The position numbers were made by a program, and so were the translations under genes. From Fulvia fulva (taxonomy: Eukaryota > Ascomycota > Dothideomycetes > Mycosphaerellales > Mycosphaerellaceae), in assembly GCF_020509005.1 (NCBI RefSeq), contig NC_063016.1, positions 1,426,001 through 1,490,000 of the forward strand: a stretch of DNA of 64,000 nucleotides, in the 5' to 3' direction. Numbering within the stretch: position 1 is the first letter of the stretch; every line of letters begins with the position of its first letter. The notes below the pieces were generated by a model, which was given only the letters and a program-made list of their open reading frames with translations, was not told the DNA's origin and did no database searches. Of the stretch, positions 1-9,287 are shown piece by piece.

Positions 1-2
1 TT

Positions 3-107
3 GAGGCGTTGCTTGCGGAGGCGAAGGGCATTTGTGATGATCACGGGTGGGACATTCTGAATGATGACGGGACGGTCGTGTACAAAGCGATTGTTAGCAA
101 GAGGTGA
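3..107 (+). CDS. 3' end of an unidentified gene (partial)
   Basis: An open frame enters from the left edge and ends at TGA 105-107, giving a 34-residue tail that ends ..VVYKAIVSKR. The composition is hydrophilic with balanced acidic and basic residues and looks like real protein. GC and codon use match the nearby genes and not the transposon half. The frame has no start inside the window, so it can only be the last exon of a gene to the left. I do not recognise the family. It could be a chance open frame, because only about 35 codons are visible. Confidence 0.45.
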   Translation, partial: EALLAEAKGICDDHGWDILNDDGTVVYKAIVSKR

Positions 108-467
108 TGATCGCTCACACAAGTTATCAAATGAACAAGTCTCATTCAATTTGAGCGGTTATCAAGTCTACACCTTAATGAACTCATGGCCCGAAGCACT
201 CCCAAAGCTATCACGAAACAAATCATGCTACCATAGTCAACCTTCAGAGCAGTGTCTGTTCAAATACCCATATTGAAACCCGCGCAAGTACTCACCATTT
301 CCCCATCAGACCGTAAACTTACAAACAGAAGGGTGTCAGCCATACTCGAGAAGCACGTGGCAGTGTCTTAGACCATAGGGAGCGAGCCGCTGCCCGATGC
401 CTGGTATCCTTCGGGGACGTACTCACATCCCGAGAACATACTGTATCGTCAAGCATGTCTGGCGCGA
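108..467. other. Intergenic region between two 3' ends
   Basis: This stretch separates the partial plus-strand gene from the minus-strand gene, so the two appear to converge. Composition is normal and not RIP-like. Short open frames here (for example 61-276) have no protein-like features. I see no RNA gene or repeat. Confidence 0.5.
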
Positions 468-1658
468 TCAAATGTCAAGCATCATGGCGTCCGATTCGTC
501 GTCAGGGCCACCGAGAGCATCATCAGCTTGCATTCCATCGAGGACAGCGTGCTCAGCAGCGGTAGTCGATGTGAGGATGGCTTCTACGAGCTGTGCATCA
601 GCGGTAGCACTTGAATCATCTGAATATGGAGTATCGTCAAAGCTGAACGGCATCTCATCCTCAGCATCAGCAACGGCTAGGGCGGCAGGATTACCTGTTT
701 GATATTCCAGGCCAAATTTGTCAACCATGAAATCATCAACCATCTTGCCGGTGTCCTCGAAGGTCAGCGCCTTCCTATTGAAGTTGTTGCCGTGGAAGGG
801 AGTGGGCATGTTCAGGGTTGGACGCACGTGTGGCATATCGACGCCCAACCCGGAAAGGTCAGTAGCACGATCGTTCGCAAGTGCCTGCAAGAGATCTACG
901 AATGTTGCTTCAGTGTACTTGTGAGGCTTCTTCGAGTACTCTTTGCCGTGATAGTCGCCACCAGTCTTGCAGTACCCTACGTTAGGTTTGCACGTGTGTG
1001 ACTTGGTCTTGAAAGGGCCGAGAGCAGGCATGCGAGGAGTTGTGGTTACGGCATCGACTTTGTGCCTGCTGTGGCGGGTGTCGGTGATGTTGGCGGGTAG
1101 GTAATGTCCGGTGACGTGATGGAGGGCACGTTGTGTCATGTAGCGAGGGTTGAGCTCTAGGAAGGAGATCTCGTCTGGGTTGTCGACAAGAGACAGTTGC
1201 TCCCATGTTGCCACCCAGTCAGCGGGCATATTTTCGATGTAAATCCACCACTTGGCGTACGAGCTTAAGGCATCGACCGCTGGCGGCATTTGTGCACCGA
1301 TGACTTCGAGCTGTTGATGGGTCGAGAGGCATTGACGATACCATCGTTCTTCGCGCTCCGCGCAAGCTTCTGGAGACATGTCGAAGTCACGATCATCCTC
1401 GATGAGATCGCGCTCTTTGAAGTCAACTTGCTTGCGAGGAGCCATACCGTGCGCTGTTCTGCAGTTGACGTTTGCACAGACTCCAGGTCCGTAAGTCTGG
1501 TCAGCATAGTCGCGCGATTTTCCGTCGCTAATATGCGCGTGCGGATCGTCCTGGCAAAACAGCAGGCCTTGGTAGTTGGTCTTAGCCTGGCTGCATGTTG
1601 ATACGATTTTGAGCTTCTGAGCTCCGCAGAGGAAGTTGAAGACAGTATATTTGCACAT
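468..1658 (-). CDS. Hypothetical protein, 396 aa, Cys-containing N-terminus and acidic C-terminus
   Basis: One uninterrupted frame of 396 codons on the minus strand in normal-GC, un-RIPed DNA. The N-terminus (MCKYTVFNFLCG) resembles the short Cys-bearing start common in ascomycete hypothetical proteins. Further Cys residues follow around positions 22, 35, 61 and 66, so a small metal-binding or disulfide segment over roughly residues 1-70 is possible (inference). The middle (about 80-190) is charged with several Trp. Residues 190-260 are rich in basic and polar residues. The last 70 residues are strongly acidic (ends DDESDAMMLDI) and probably disordered. There is no signal peptide or membrane segment. 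I do not recognise a named domain and assign no function. The start at 1658 is the first ATG in frame; a CT-rich and GTGTT-repeat region lies upstream. No intron is needed. Confidence 0.75.
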   Translation of the reverse strand: MCKYTVFNFLCGAQKLKIVSTCSQAKTNYQGLLFCQDDPHAHISDGKSRDYADQTYGPGVCANVNCRTAHGMAPRKQVDFKERDLIEDDRDFDMSPEACAEREERWYRQCLSTHQQLEVIGAQMPPAVDALSSYAKWWIYIENMPADWVATWEQLSLVDNPDEISFLELNPRYMTQRALHHVTGHYLPANITDTRHSRHKVDAVTTTPRMPALGPFKTKSHTCKPNVGYCKTGGDYHGKEYSKKPHKYTEATFVDLLQALANDRATDLSGLGVDMPHVRPTLNMPTPFHGNNFNRKALTFEDTGKMVDDFMVDKFGLEYQTGNPAALAVADAEDEMPFSFDDTPYSDDSSATADAQLVEAILTSTTAAEHAVLDGMQADDALGGPDDESDAMMLDI

Positions 1659-3140
1659 GATGATCTAGTGCAGTCGAGGTGTGGATGGATGTGGCGTAGC
1701 TTGTGGTAGGGAATTGGGACGAAGCAGATGGGGAGAAGATGGAGATGCGAATCGACTTATCGGGTTTCGCAGGCGCATTGTGTGTTGTGTGTTGTGTGTT
1801 GTGTGTGAAGTGAAGAGTCTCGTCTCCATTCACTTCATGCTCTGGTACTCGCGAATCACTTCCATCAGCGCTAGTCCCAAATGTTGCGTGAATGCTGACT
1901 TGGTCATGTCGGACTCGCTCATTCACCGCAGAGAGGGTTGTCTGCCGCAATCGCGTTATCCTGTGGCTTCCTGATCGGATCGCATGTTTGGTAGGTATGG
2001 CTCTGTCCAGATCAGCCTTATGGATGACTGATGGTCAGCTCGATAGGCGAGCATTGTAAAGTATGCTGGCGAATTCCTTGTGATCGCTCAGCGTGACAGG
2101 GGCGCAACAGGCCGCAGAGACTATGTCTTCGTGCAGTCTTGCAGACAAAGATGTTGCTCAGACTGCCTCTTTCTCGGCTACGGCATGCTCGCCATTCGCC
2201 GCACCTTGCTGACGATAGATGGTCCCGGCCATACCCTAATCGCAACAGTATAGGATCACGTGCGGCTTGCTGAGCGCCGTGAAGCATCGGTCGTTTGGCC
2301 ATTGGAGTGAATGTAGTTGTGCGGAGTATAGCAAGTGAAGTGCGTCAGGTCACAAGATTTGTTCGGCTCACAAAGCCGATCGATGTTGGTCAGAACTCGA
2401 TTGTTCATGGCTTCCAATTCTCTCAACAACACAAAATTTACTTTATTGACAACATTTCCATCCTGCTCGCCGTGAAGCGCGGGACGAATGTGTACCCTGG
2501 GACGTGGACAACAGTCAATCCATCGAAATGGCGCAGACTATACCTAGCTTCGTTGATTGTCGGCCACGCATGCTCAGTGACAATGGCCATGCGGCGTCTT
2601 GGAGCCTCACTGCGGTGTATTGCACTTCTTTATGGTACTAGGAGGAGCCTAATATACCCTCGGACCCCACCCGGTCATGGATATGGGCGACAATATGCTA
2701 CATTCAGGCCGCATTGCTTGATGACAGAGGTCTGTTCCACTGCCAAGGCCACGCCTGCGTCCACAAGAAGTGGGCGACACAGTAGTCATGACTGCACGCT
2801 CTCCATTGGGCAGGTCACAAACCACCCGGTATAGCAACAGGCAATGCTGTTGCTATAGGATGGCATTACTTCGCGATGCGGCGTGGCCATCCTCGCCGAG
2901 CTTGGCTAGTCGCTAGGACTGCGCCGTCAACTGATGCATCCTTCGTGCCAGACGTCATTTGTACAGCCTCACAGCCCATGATCATCTGCGCATATAGGTT
3001 CAAAGCTGAACTGACAACCGACCCGACACAATCACACGTGAAATCTTTCAAGCTGTGCACTACCCAGCATCAACAAGCTCTCCAGAACGACGGATGAGCC
3101 ACTTCTTGAGCACTACTGGCGTACAATACGGACCCCATTA
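1659..3140. other. Divergent intergenic region, no gene supported
   Basis: This 1.5-kb region separates two genes transcribed away from each other and must contain both promoters. Its base composition is normal. The longest open frame (2295-2834, plus) has protein-unlike composition and no recognisable domain, so I left it out. An inverted pair AGCAACAGGCA / TGCTGTTGCT lies around 2831-2855 and could form a hairpin; its meaning is unknown. Confidence 0.5.
1779..1807. repeat. TGTGTTG heptamer tandem repeat
   Basis: About four near-perfect copies of a 7-bp TGTGTTG unit lie about 120 bp upstream of the minus-strand gene start, in its probable promoter. On the gene strand this reads as an ACACAAC tract. 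It is a simple-sequence repeat, with no evidence for a defined factor site. Confidence 0.8.
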
Positions 3141-3848
3141 ATGCCACTCCAAAAACGCGGAACAAGCCTCCAGTACAATAACTCTGCGACCATGTTCTCG
3201 GCATACAATGGTCCTGTCAAGACCTATCAAGTCGTCAATACGAAAGCGTTCAATACTCGTCACCTGCAGATCCGCCACAACAACCGGCCACTCCTGTGGG
3301 CAGAAACGAAGCGATCGTTCTTCTCCGCTCCGCAGACCAACCTTCACAAAGGCTCCATGAATGGACCTGTTGTCGCGGCTGTGAAGCTTCGAACAATGAG
3401 TTCGAGCTTCCTTGTTGCATACGGCGATGCTGTTGGCCGGGATCTATGGGAGAAAGTCCAAAGCGGGATCTTTAGCAACAAGCAGTATGGCTTTATGTTG
3501 CAAGGACGCCATTTCTGTTGGAGAAGGTCAATCTCCCGTTCGTGATACAGAAACGCTCGCTAATCGGTGTCCAGAACGCACGACAAATTTCTAGGAGCGT
3601 CTAGGATGGGCAGCCAGGACTTCAAGCTCCTGGATGCTGCGAACGATAAGGTACTGGCGGCATATATGAACCAAAATTGGAGCATGAGTTCTGGCGATGG
3701 TAGAATTGATTGGTACGTGGAGCTGGGCCAGGCACTTGAGATTATGGCCATACCAGTGCTGCTCGGGCTGGAGATGAGGATTCGAGCGGCTCATGCCGCG
3801 GGTGCAGCTGGTGCAGGGGAAGGCGGAGGCGGAGGCGGAGGAGGCTGA
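3141..3848 (+). CDS. Tubby C-terminal-like (LURP-one-type) fungal protein, two exons
   Basis: Exons 3141-3526 and 3575-3848 join to about 219 residues. The unspliced frame is the same on both sides but holds two stops (TGA 3543, TAA 3561). Removing a 48-nt intron gives a continuous protein. The splice junction reads HFCWRR|THDKFLGASR, followed by a DFKLLDAANDKVLAAYM stretch. The strand pattern RPLLWAETKR, then WKR/WRRTHD, then FKLLD..VLA matches the fungal tubby C-terminal-like/LURP-one-like family (recognised by motif, not by search). These are beta-barrel proteins with a buried helix; the segment MAIPVLLGLEMRIR (about 182-195) would be that helix. The C-terminus is an Ala/Gly run ending in GGGGGGGG, common in fungal members. 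Biochemical function is unknown. The start at 3141 is the first ATG; an internal ATG at 3192 is an alternative. Confidence 0.72.
3527..3574 (+). other. Predicted 48-nt intron of the tubby-like gene
   Basis: The donor is GTCAAT and the acceptor CAG (ends ..GTGTCCAG). A CTAAT branch-like motif lies at 3560-3564, about 10 nt before the acceptor. The length is a multiple of three, so retention would keep the frame but introduce TGA and TAA. At 48 nt it is at the short end for ascomycete introns. Confidence 0.65.
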
Positions 3849-4197
3849 TGAGTTTCAGAGGAATTGATAGATGAAGACCCGTGCTAGGAAGTAGAATGGG
3901 AATGTGAATGGAAGGGAGTGTGAATGTAAGCACGCAGAATGTGGCGGAGCAATACCGGCGTTAGCGTGACTGCTCGCGTGCTCGCGTGCCTGACCCCGCA
4001 AAGCTCGTGCCTGAGCAGGTTGGCAGGGCAGGCACCGGCTTATAAGCTCAGGTACTCAGCCTACGTAGTCTCAGCTTCTACGCTATACCGTAAGCGGGCG
4101 CAAAGCTGTACGCAGGCTAAGAGCGCAAGTCGCTTTTTAGTACATAGCCTCGTAGAAAGGGCATAACTTAATAACTAGAGCACTTATAAAAAATATT
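3849..4197. other. Transition from gene island to RIP-affected DNA
   Basis: Sequence just after the tubby-like gene has normal composition. From about 3,990 onward CTA, TAG and TATA words rise and CpA falls, especially after 4,140. The stretch 3,960-4,160 may be a lightly mutated old repeat, but I could not match it to another part of the window. No gene is seen. Confidence 0.45.
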
Positions 4198-4270
4198 TAT
4201 AACGTACTTTACTACCGAGCGGGCTATACTACCGAGCGGGCCACTTTTACTAAGAACTATACTACTTCTA
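4198..4270 (+). repeat. Left 73-bp terminal inverted repeat of the pogo element
   Basis: It is the reverse complement of 10140-10212 with about three mismatches, all C/T or G/A. Inside it a 15-bp motif TACTACCGAGCGGGC occurs twice in direct orientation. Such a repeated motif could be a duplicated transposase-binding site (inference). Confidence 0.9.
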
Positions 4271-4398
4271 CTTTAATTACGACGGTATCTTAACACGACG
4301 ACATCCTATAGAATCGTTACTAGGAGGACAATTCCTCTTTAGATTCTTCGCTATCTAGCGAGTCTACTTAATAGGTACGTATATTGTACCCCGACTCG

Positions 4399-4413
4399 CT
4401 ATATTGCTTATAG
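4399..4413 (+). repeat. Left target-site duplication of LINE1 (CTATATTGCTTATAG)
   Basis: Exact 15-bp match to 9273-9287. The repeat lies in RIPed pogo sequence, so the LINE arrived after the pogo element was mutated. Confidence 0.85.
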
Positions 4414-4438
4414 AGGGAATAAGGTTCAGAGAGACACG

Positions 4439-5695
4439 ATGATAGCGATCGCAGGAAACGACCAGGAGCAGGAGAGTAACGAGTGGAAGGAGGTCTGCAG
4501 GAAGGCAGAAACAATGGCAATGGCAGGAGATGGCGAGCACCCAGAAAGAGCACTTAAGGGGATGATTTTGGAGCTCCTTGGAGGGCTAAAGGCACTAAGG
4601 AGCCAAACAGGACAGATCATTAACAGGACAGTAGCAGCAGCAAAGAAGAGGACACAGGAAGGCCAGAAACTAAGCCAACCAACCTGGGCAGCAGTTGCAT
4701 CCCAAAACCCTCCCCCCCAGAAAACAGCTATCAAGGTCTACATTTCCGACCAGCAAGAGCAGAAAGAGATTGAGGGCCTGTCAGGCAAGGAGATCATACA
4801 GAAGATTGGGATACAAGGCATCATTGGAGCCAGGAAAGAGAAGGGAGGTGTCCTTAAGCTGTTCACAGCACAGGAGCAAGACAGGAAGAGGCTAGAGACA
4901 CAGAAGGAGTGGACAGTCAAACTAGGCAAGACGGCTAAGGTCTCACACCAACAAAATATGGTTATTGCCCATGGGATGACCACAAAGTTTGACATTGAAG
5001 GAGACCTTAAGAGGCTGCAGGACCAGAACCAGGCTGTATGCTCAGGGCTACAGATCACAAAAGCAGCATGGGTCAACAGAAAGACAAAGGACACAAAGAG
5101 AGAGTCTTCTCTAGTGCTCTGGATAGGCACTGTAGAACAGGCAAACACCGTGCTTGACAAGGGCATCTTCTGGGAATGCGAAAGAATGGACACAGAAATC
5201 CATAGAAGCACCCACAGACTACTGCAATGCTTCAAGTGCCAACAGTATGGTCATATCTCTACTAGATGCCCAAGCCAAAAGGACACTTGTTCCCACTGTG
5301 CTGGTAGCCACAAAGTACAGAATTGCACAGCCCCAAAGAGTGAAGCCAGATGTGCATGCTGTGGAAAGAAACACCCTTCCTGGTCCCAAGACTGCACAGC
5401 TAGGATTGAGGCAAAGAGGAGGGCAAGAGAAGCCAGGATCAACACCCCTATCAGATTCCAGACAGGGACAATCACCCAAGAACCCCTAAGGACTGTCTAC
5501 AACCCTCTGAAAAGAGGCAGAACAGAAGAGACCACACAGGCCCAAGGCCACCCTGCTATGGGTAGACCAAAATCAATTGTGGTTGCAGGAAGAGACCCGT
5601 CACAAAGCAGGCTCAACCTTACCACAATCCCAAATAGCAGCCAGCAGCAGGAAGCACGAGAAGACCAGCAGGAGACCAGCATGGATGAGTCATGA
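4439..5695 (+). CDS. LINE1 ORF1: nucleic-acid-binding gag-like protein with CCHC zinc knuckles (418 aa)
   Basis: Intact 418-residue frame. Proteins of this kind coat the element RNA to form a ribonucleoprotein with ORF2 (family knowledge). Residues 1-75 are charged and helical, and 80-230 hold the central domain (..WAAVASQNPPP, then a basic and hydrophobic alternation). Three zinc knuckles follow: C264-X2-C267-X4-H272-X4-C277, then CSHCAGSHKVQNC (CX2CX3HX4C), then CACCGKKHPSWSQDC (CX2CX3HX6C). The C-terminus is basic, then rich in Gln and Glu. The stop overlaps the ORF2 start in an ATGA, which suggests coupled termination and reinitiation. The start at 4439 is the first ATG after the element boundary. 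Arg is encoded almost only by AGA/AGG, in line with CpG avoidance. Confidence 0.9.
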   Translation: MIAIAGNDQEQESNEWKEVCRKAETMAMAGDGEHPERALKGMILELLGGLKALRSQTGQIINRTVAAAKKRTQEGQKLSQPTWAAVASQNPPPQKTAIKVYISDQQEQKEIEGLSGKEIIQKIGIQGIIGARKEKGGVLKLFTAQEQDRKRLETQKEWTVKLGKTAKVSHQQNMVIAHGMTTKFDIEGDLKRLQDQNQAVCSGLQITKAAWVNRKTKDTKRESSLVLWIGTVEQANTVLDKGIFWECERMDTEIHRSTHRLLQCFKCQQYGHISTRCPSQKDTCSHCAGSHKVQNCTAPKSEARCACCGKKHPSWSQDCTARIEAKRRAREARINTPIRFQTGTITQEPLRTVYNPLKRGRTEETTQAQGHPAMGRPKSIVVAGRDPSQSRLNLTTIPNSSQQQEAREDQQETSMDES

Positions 5696-8600
5696 TTGAG
5701 ACACCTAATCTTACCACTATCCAGTACAACGTCAACAAAAGCCAGCACAAGGTCCAGAGAAGCTTTCTCCAAGCACTGGACCCAAAGAAACACCTAGTTA
5801 TTGCAGTCCAGGAACCTTGGATCAACAGCAAATCTAACAGACCATCTACTGCTAACGACCCAAGGTATCACACACTCCTAGCCAAACAAGGCACCCCTAG
5901 AACATGCATGTACATCAGCAAAGAGATGGCAACAGACAGCTGGGAACAAATCCAACAGGAAGGGGGAGACATCACCTCAGTCAGACTCAACACCAACCAA
6001 GGCAGCATCCACATCCACAGTGTATACAACCCACCCCCCAGCTCCAGAAGCAGCACCCAGCTGGGCACACTACAACAGCTGCCAGACATCCTGCAGAGTG
6101 ACTCCCAACACATCGTGCTGGGAGACTTCAACTTGCACCATCCTACATGGGGATCAGACTTTGCACCTGCCCATCACTTCCTAGCTAACAGACTCCTCTC
6201 CACTACCCAAAGCAACAACATGCACCTAGTTACCCCAAAGGGCCTAACTACCTGGTCACAGAGAGCAAGCTCAAGCACCATTGACCTGTGCTTTGCATCA
6301 CATGACCTGCAGCAGAAGGTCACCAGATGCTGGGTTAACCAGGACTTGGAGTCCTCATCAGATCACCTCCCAATTCAGGTGGAGTTTGAAACACAGACAC
6401 AGCAGGAAGGAGACCTAGAACCTCAGCTGGCCTGGAAGGCAGCCAACTGGGAACAGATCAGACAAGACCTGGAACAGAAGCTAGCTGGACTAGAGACCAG
6501 GAGACTGGAAACAGCCTTAGACATAGACCAAGCAGTGGCAGAACTGGTTAGAACAATGCAGGAAACTGCGGCAGCCCACACCAGAGAAAAGAAACAGTCA
6601 CTGTACCAGAAGCCATTCTGGACAAAGGAATGCTCAGAGAAGGTCAAGGCAGCCAGGCAGGCCAGGAGAGCCCTTACCCAGAGCCACTCCCAGGAAGCAT
6701 GGGACAGATACAACCAGGCAACCAGAGACAAGAAGGCCCAGATCAAGAGGGACAAGATGCTGGAGTGGAGGTCAACAGTTGGATCCATTACCCAGAATCC
6801 TGAGAAGATGTGGAAACTAGCAAAGTGGGCAAGACAACCCACACAGGACAGAAACATGCTGCCCCAGTTTCCAAACATTGAAGACCAGGAAGGAGTAATC
6901 CAACACACTCTCCCAGGAAAGGCACAGGCATTGGGGAAACATTTCTTTGGCACACAGGTAGAAGCTGACCTGCAGGATCTGGAGGGCAGTGTGTATCCAA
7001 CACCACTAGAGCAATCCTGCACAGTGGGAGAGGGAGAGATCAAGAGCATCATTAAGACACTCTCAGGAAACAAGGCCCCAGGACCAGATGGGATTCCAAA
7101 CTTGTTCATCGAGACATGCAAGGACCAGATCTCCCCTGCACTGTCAAACATCTTTTCACAGTGCATGGCCTAAGGACACTGCCCTAAACACTTCAAGGAG
7201 TCACTGACTGTGGTCTTGAGAAAACCACAGAAAGAGGACTACACAAAGCTAAAGGCATACAGACCTATTGCCTTGCTCAACACACTAGGCAAACTCCTAG
7301 AAAAGATTATAGCAGAAAGGCTGACAAACCTAGCTGAAGAACATGGAATCCTTCCTGAAGAACAGATGGGAGGCAGGAAACAAAGATCAACACTAACAGC
7401 TGTGGAACTTATCACAGAGCAGATCAAGACCCTGTGGCACTTTGGGAACAACAAAGCAGCCACACTCCTCTCACTGGACATATCAGGAGCCTTTGACAAT
7501 GTCTCACACCAGAGGCTGATCCACATCCTGAAACAGAAGGCTATCCCTAACTGGACGGTCCAGTTCATCCAGTCCTTCCTCAGAGGCAGAACCACAAGAC
7601 TAAGACTGGGCAGATACAAATCTGACAGCATGCCTATAGAGACAGGAATCCCACAGGGATCAACAATGTCTCCAATCCTGTTTCTCCTCTTTATAGCAGA
7701 CCTGCTAGCAAAGCTAAACTCCAGAAACACATCAGCCTCAGGGTTTGTAGATGACACAAACATCCTAGCCTGGTCAGACAGCACAGAAGAGAACTGCAGA
7801 ATCTTGCAGAAGAAACACAAGGAATGTGAGGAATGGGCCAGGAAACATGGAGCCAGATTTGCCCCAGAGAAGTATCAACTCATCCACTTCAGTAGAGCCA
7901 GAAACAGACACAATATGCAAGCCCCAATCACTATTCAGGGACACACAACAGAACCCTCAAGTGAATTAAGGGTGCTAGGAATATGGATGGATCCAAAGCT
8001 CAGCTGGGGACCACAGGTCAAGAAAGCACAGGCAAGAGCAGACAACAACAGGCAATCAATTGACAGGCTTACAGCCTCCACATGGGGAGCCACATTTGCG
8101 AAAGCAAAGGTTATGTACAAGGCCATTGTGAAGCCAGCCATGCTATATGGAGCCCAGATCTGGTCAGCCCAAGACAAGATCCCAAAGAGAATTGCAGATC
8201 CCATCAGCAGAGCCCAAGCCTCCTGTCTGAAAAAGGTGCTTGGAGCATACAAGTCAACTCCAACAAGGGTGGTCGAAATGGAGTCTGGCTCCCCACCAGC
8301 CAAGCTCTACCTTCAAGGGTTGAGATACCAGTATGCAGGAAAGACGTCTGCATACCCAGCCCAGCTAGTAATCCAGAAGGCAGTCAACAAAATCAGGAGC
8401 CAGTGCACAAGAAGGCACAGACAAGCAAGACCCAATCCAGCCCCACAGAAGCAGCAGGACCTGCAGAAGTTCAAAGAACTAACAGAACAGCTGCACCTAG
8501 CCCAGCAGGAACAGGACAGAAGGGCTCAAGGGAGAGGATCAGCAGCCAGCCAAGGGAAGAAGCAACAGTCTCTAGCTGAAAGGATGGCAGGACTCCTCTG

Positions 8601-9078
8601 GAAGACTGAATGGACAAGAACCCCACAGAGGCCAGGAACCCCAAAGGCACTCCAACAGTTTGGTAGCCACAACTACCTACTGTACTCAGACCTGACCAGG
8701 TCAGAAGCAAGCATAGCAATACAAATCCGCTCTGAACACATCGGAGTCAGGGCATACCTGCATCAGAGAAAAGTCCCAGGTATCGAAGACAAGAGTTGCC
8801 CATGCGGCTACCTGTCCCAGAATGTCGAACATAGACTTCTGGTTTGCAAAGAATGGAGTACAGGGAGAGGTGAATGGAGGGCAAGGGCAAGGAACAGAAA
8901 CTTCCAAGCCATGATCAGCAATAAGGGAGACCTCCAGAGAATTACAAGGTGGATCATCCACCAAGGATTTTTGGAGCAGTTCTCTCTTACTAGGGAAACA
9001 GAGAGATGGATTGAGGAGAGAAAGAAGGAGGAGGAGAGCAGGAAGAGGGGGACAACTCCAGGGTTGCAGACAAGGTAG
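5692..9078 (+). pseudogene. LINE1 ORF2: AP-type endonuclease and reverse transcriptase, one premature stop
   Basis: The frame spans 1,128 codons and is broken only by TAA at 7171-7173 (codon 494). The related LINE3 reads through here, so CAA to TAA at a CpA site is the likely cause. Endonuclease, about 1-235: QYN (N13), QEPW (E41), GDFN (D145, N147) and SDH (D224, H225). The reverse transcriptase region follows: KAPGPDGIPN at about 461, LRKPQKEDY after the stop, and the active site FVDD at 685-688. A C-terminal CPCGY..H..C motif lies near 1036-1051. I see no RNase H domain. Translation starts at the ATGA overlap with ORF1. Because the stop falls between the endonuclease and the RT core, this copy cannot make full ORF2 without readthrough. 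It could be called a gene with one nonsense mutation. Confidence 0.9.
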
Positions 9079-9272
9079 TCAGAGGCTAACCACCATGACA
9101 CTAGTGCACCCTAATGGAAGGAAAACTGAGAACTCATGGCAAGGAAGCTATTAGAGAAGGAGAGGAGGTTTTTACCTAGGAATAGGTTTCCTACCTTATA
9201 CAGTAACATATATAGACATAAACCCGCATGGGCCGGAGGGCACCACAACGGGTAAATGAATCATCTATCTAT
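9079..9272 (+). other. LINE1 3' untranslated region and ATCT tail
   Basis: 194 bp between the ORF2 stop and the target duplication. It ends in TCATCTATCTATCT-type repeats in place of poly(A), as in LINE2, and in LINE3 and LINE4 on the other strand. The shared segment CATGGGCCGGAGGGCACCAC near 9,227 has a RIPed counterpart in LINE2 near 26,295 (AGGCCAAAGGGCACTA). Confidence 0.8.
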
Positions 9273-9287
9273 CTATATTGCTTATAG
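9273..9287 (+). repeat. Right target-site duplication of LINE1
   Basis: Exact copy of 4399-4413. The first four bases merge with the ATCT tail, so the boundary is uncertain by a few bases. The pogo C-terminal reading frame continues correctly when the LINE and one copy of this repeat are removed. Confidence 0.85.

Larger units (their letters stand above)
4414..9272 (+). mobile_element. LINE1: near-intact Tad-like non-LTR retrotransposon
   Basis: A 4.86-kb element with two overlapping frames (gag-like ORF1; endonuclease and reverse transcriptase ORF2) and a 3' tail of ATCT repeats, flanked by a 15-bp target duplication. It is not RIPed: CpA and TpG are frequent. CpG is almost absent (only two in 6421-7140). 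The 5' leader before ORF1 is 25 bp, so it is either very short or slightly 5'-truncated. ORF1 is complete. ORF2 has a single TAA. The RIPed LINE2 (21,091-26,337) is an older relative. Confidence 0.93.

Noticed and set aside
397..1001. Plus-strand open frames over the minus-strand gene
   Set aside because: They are antisense shadows of the 396-residue gene and have atypical Ser-rich composition.
2295..2834. Plus-strand open frame of 179 codons
   Set aside because: No recognisable motif, low-complexity-free but random-looking composition, and it overlaps another open frame on the opposite strand; likely chance in a promoter region.
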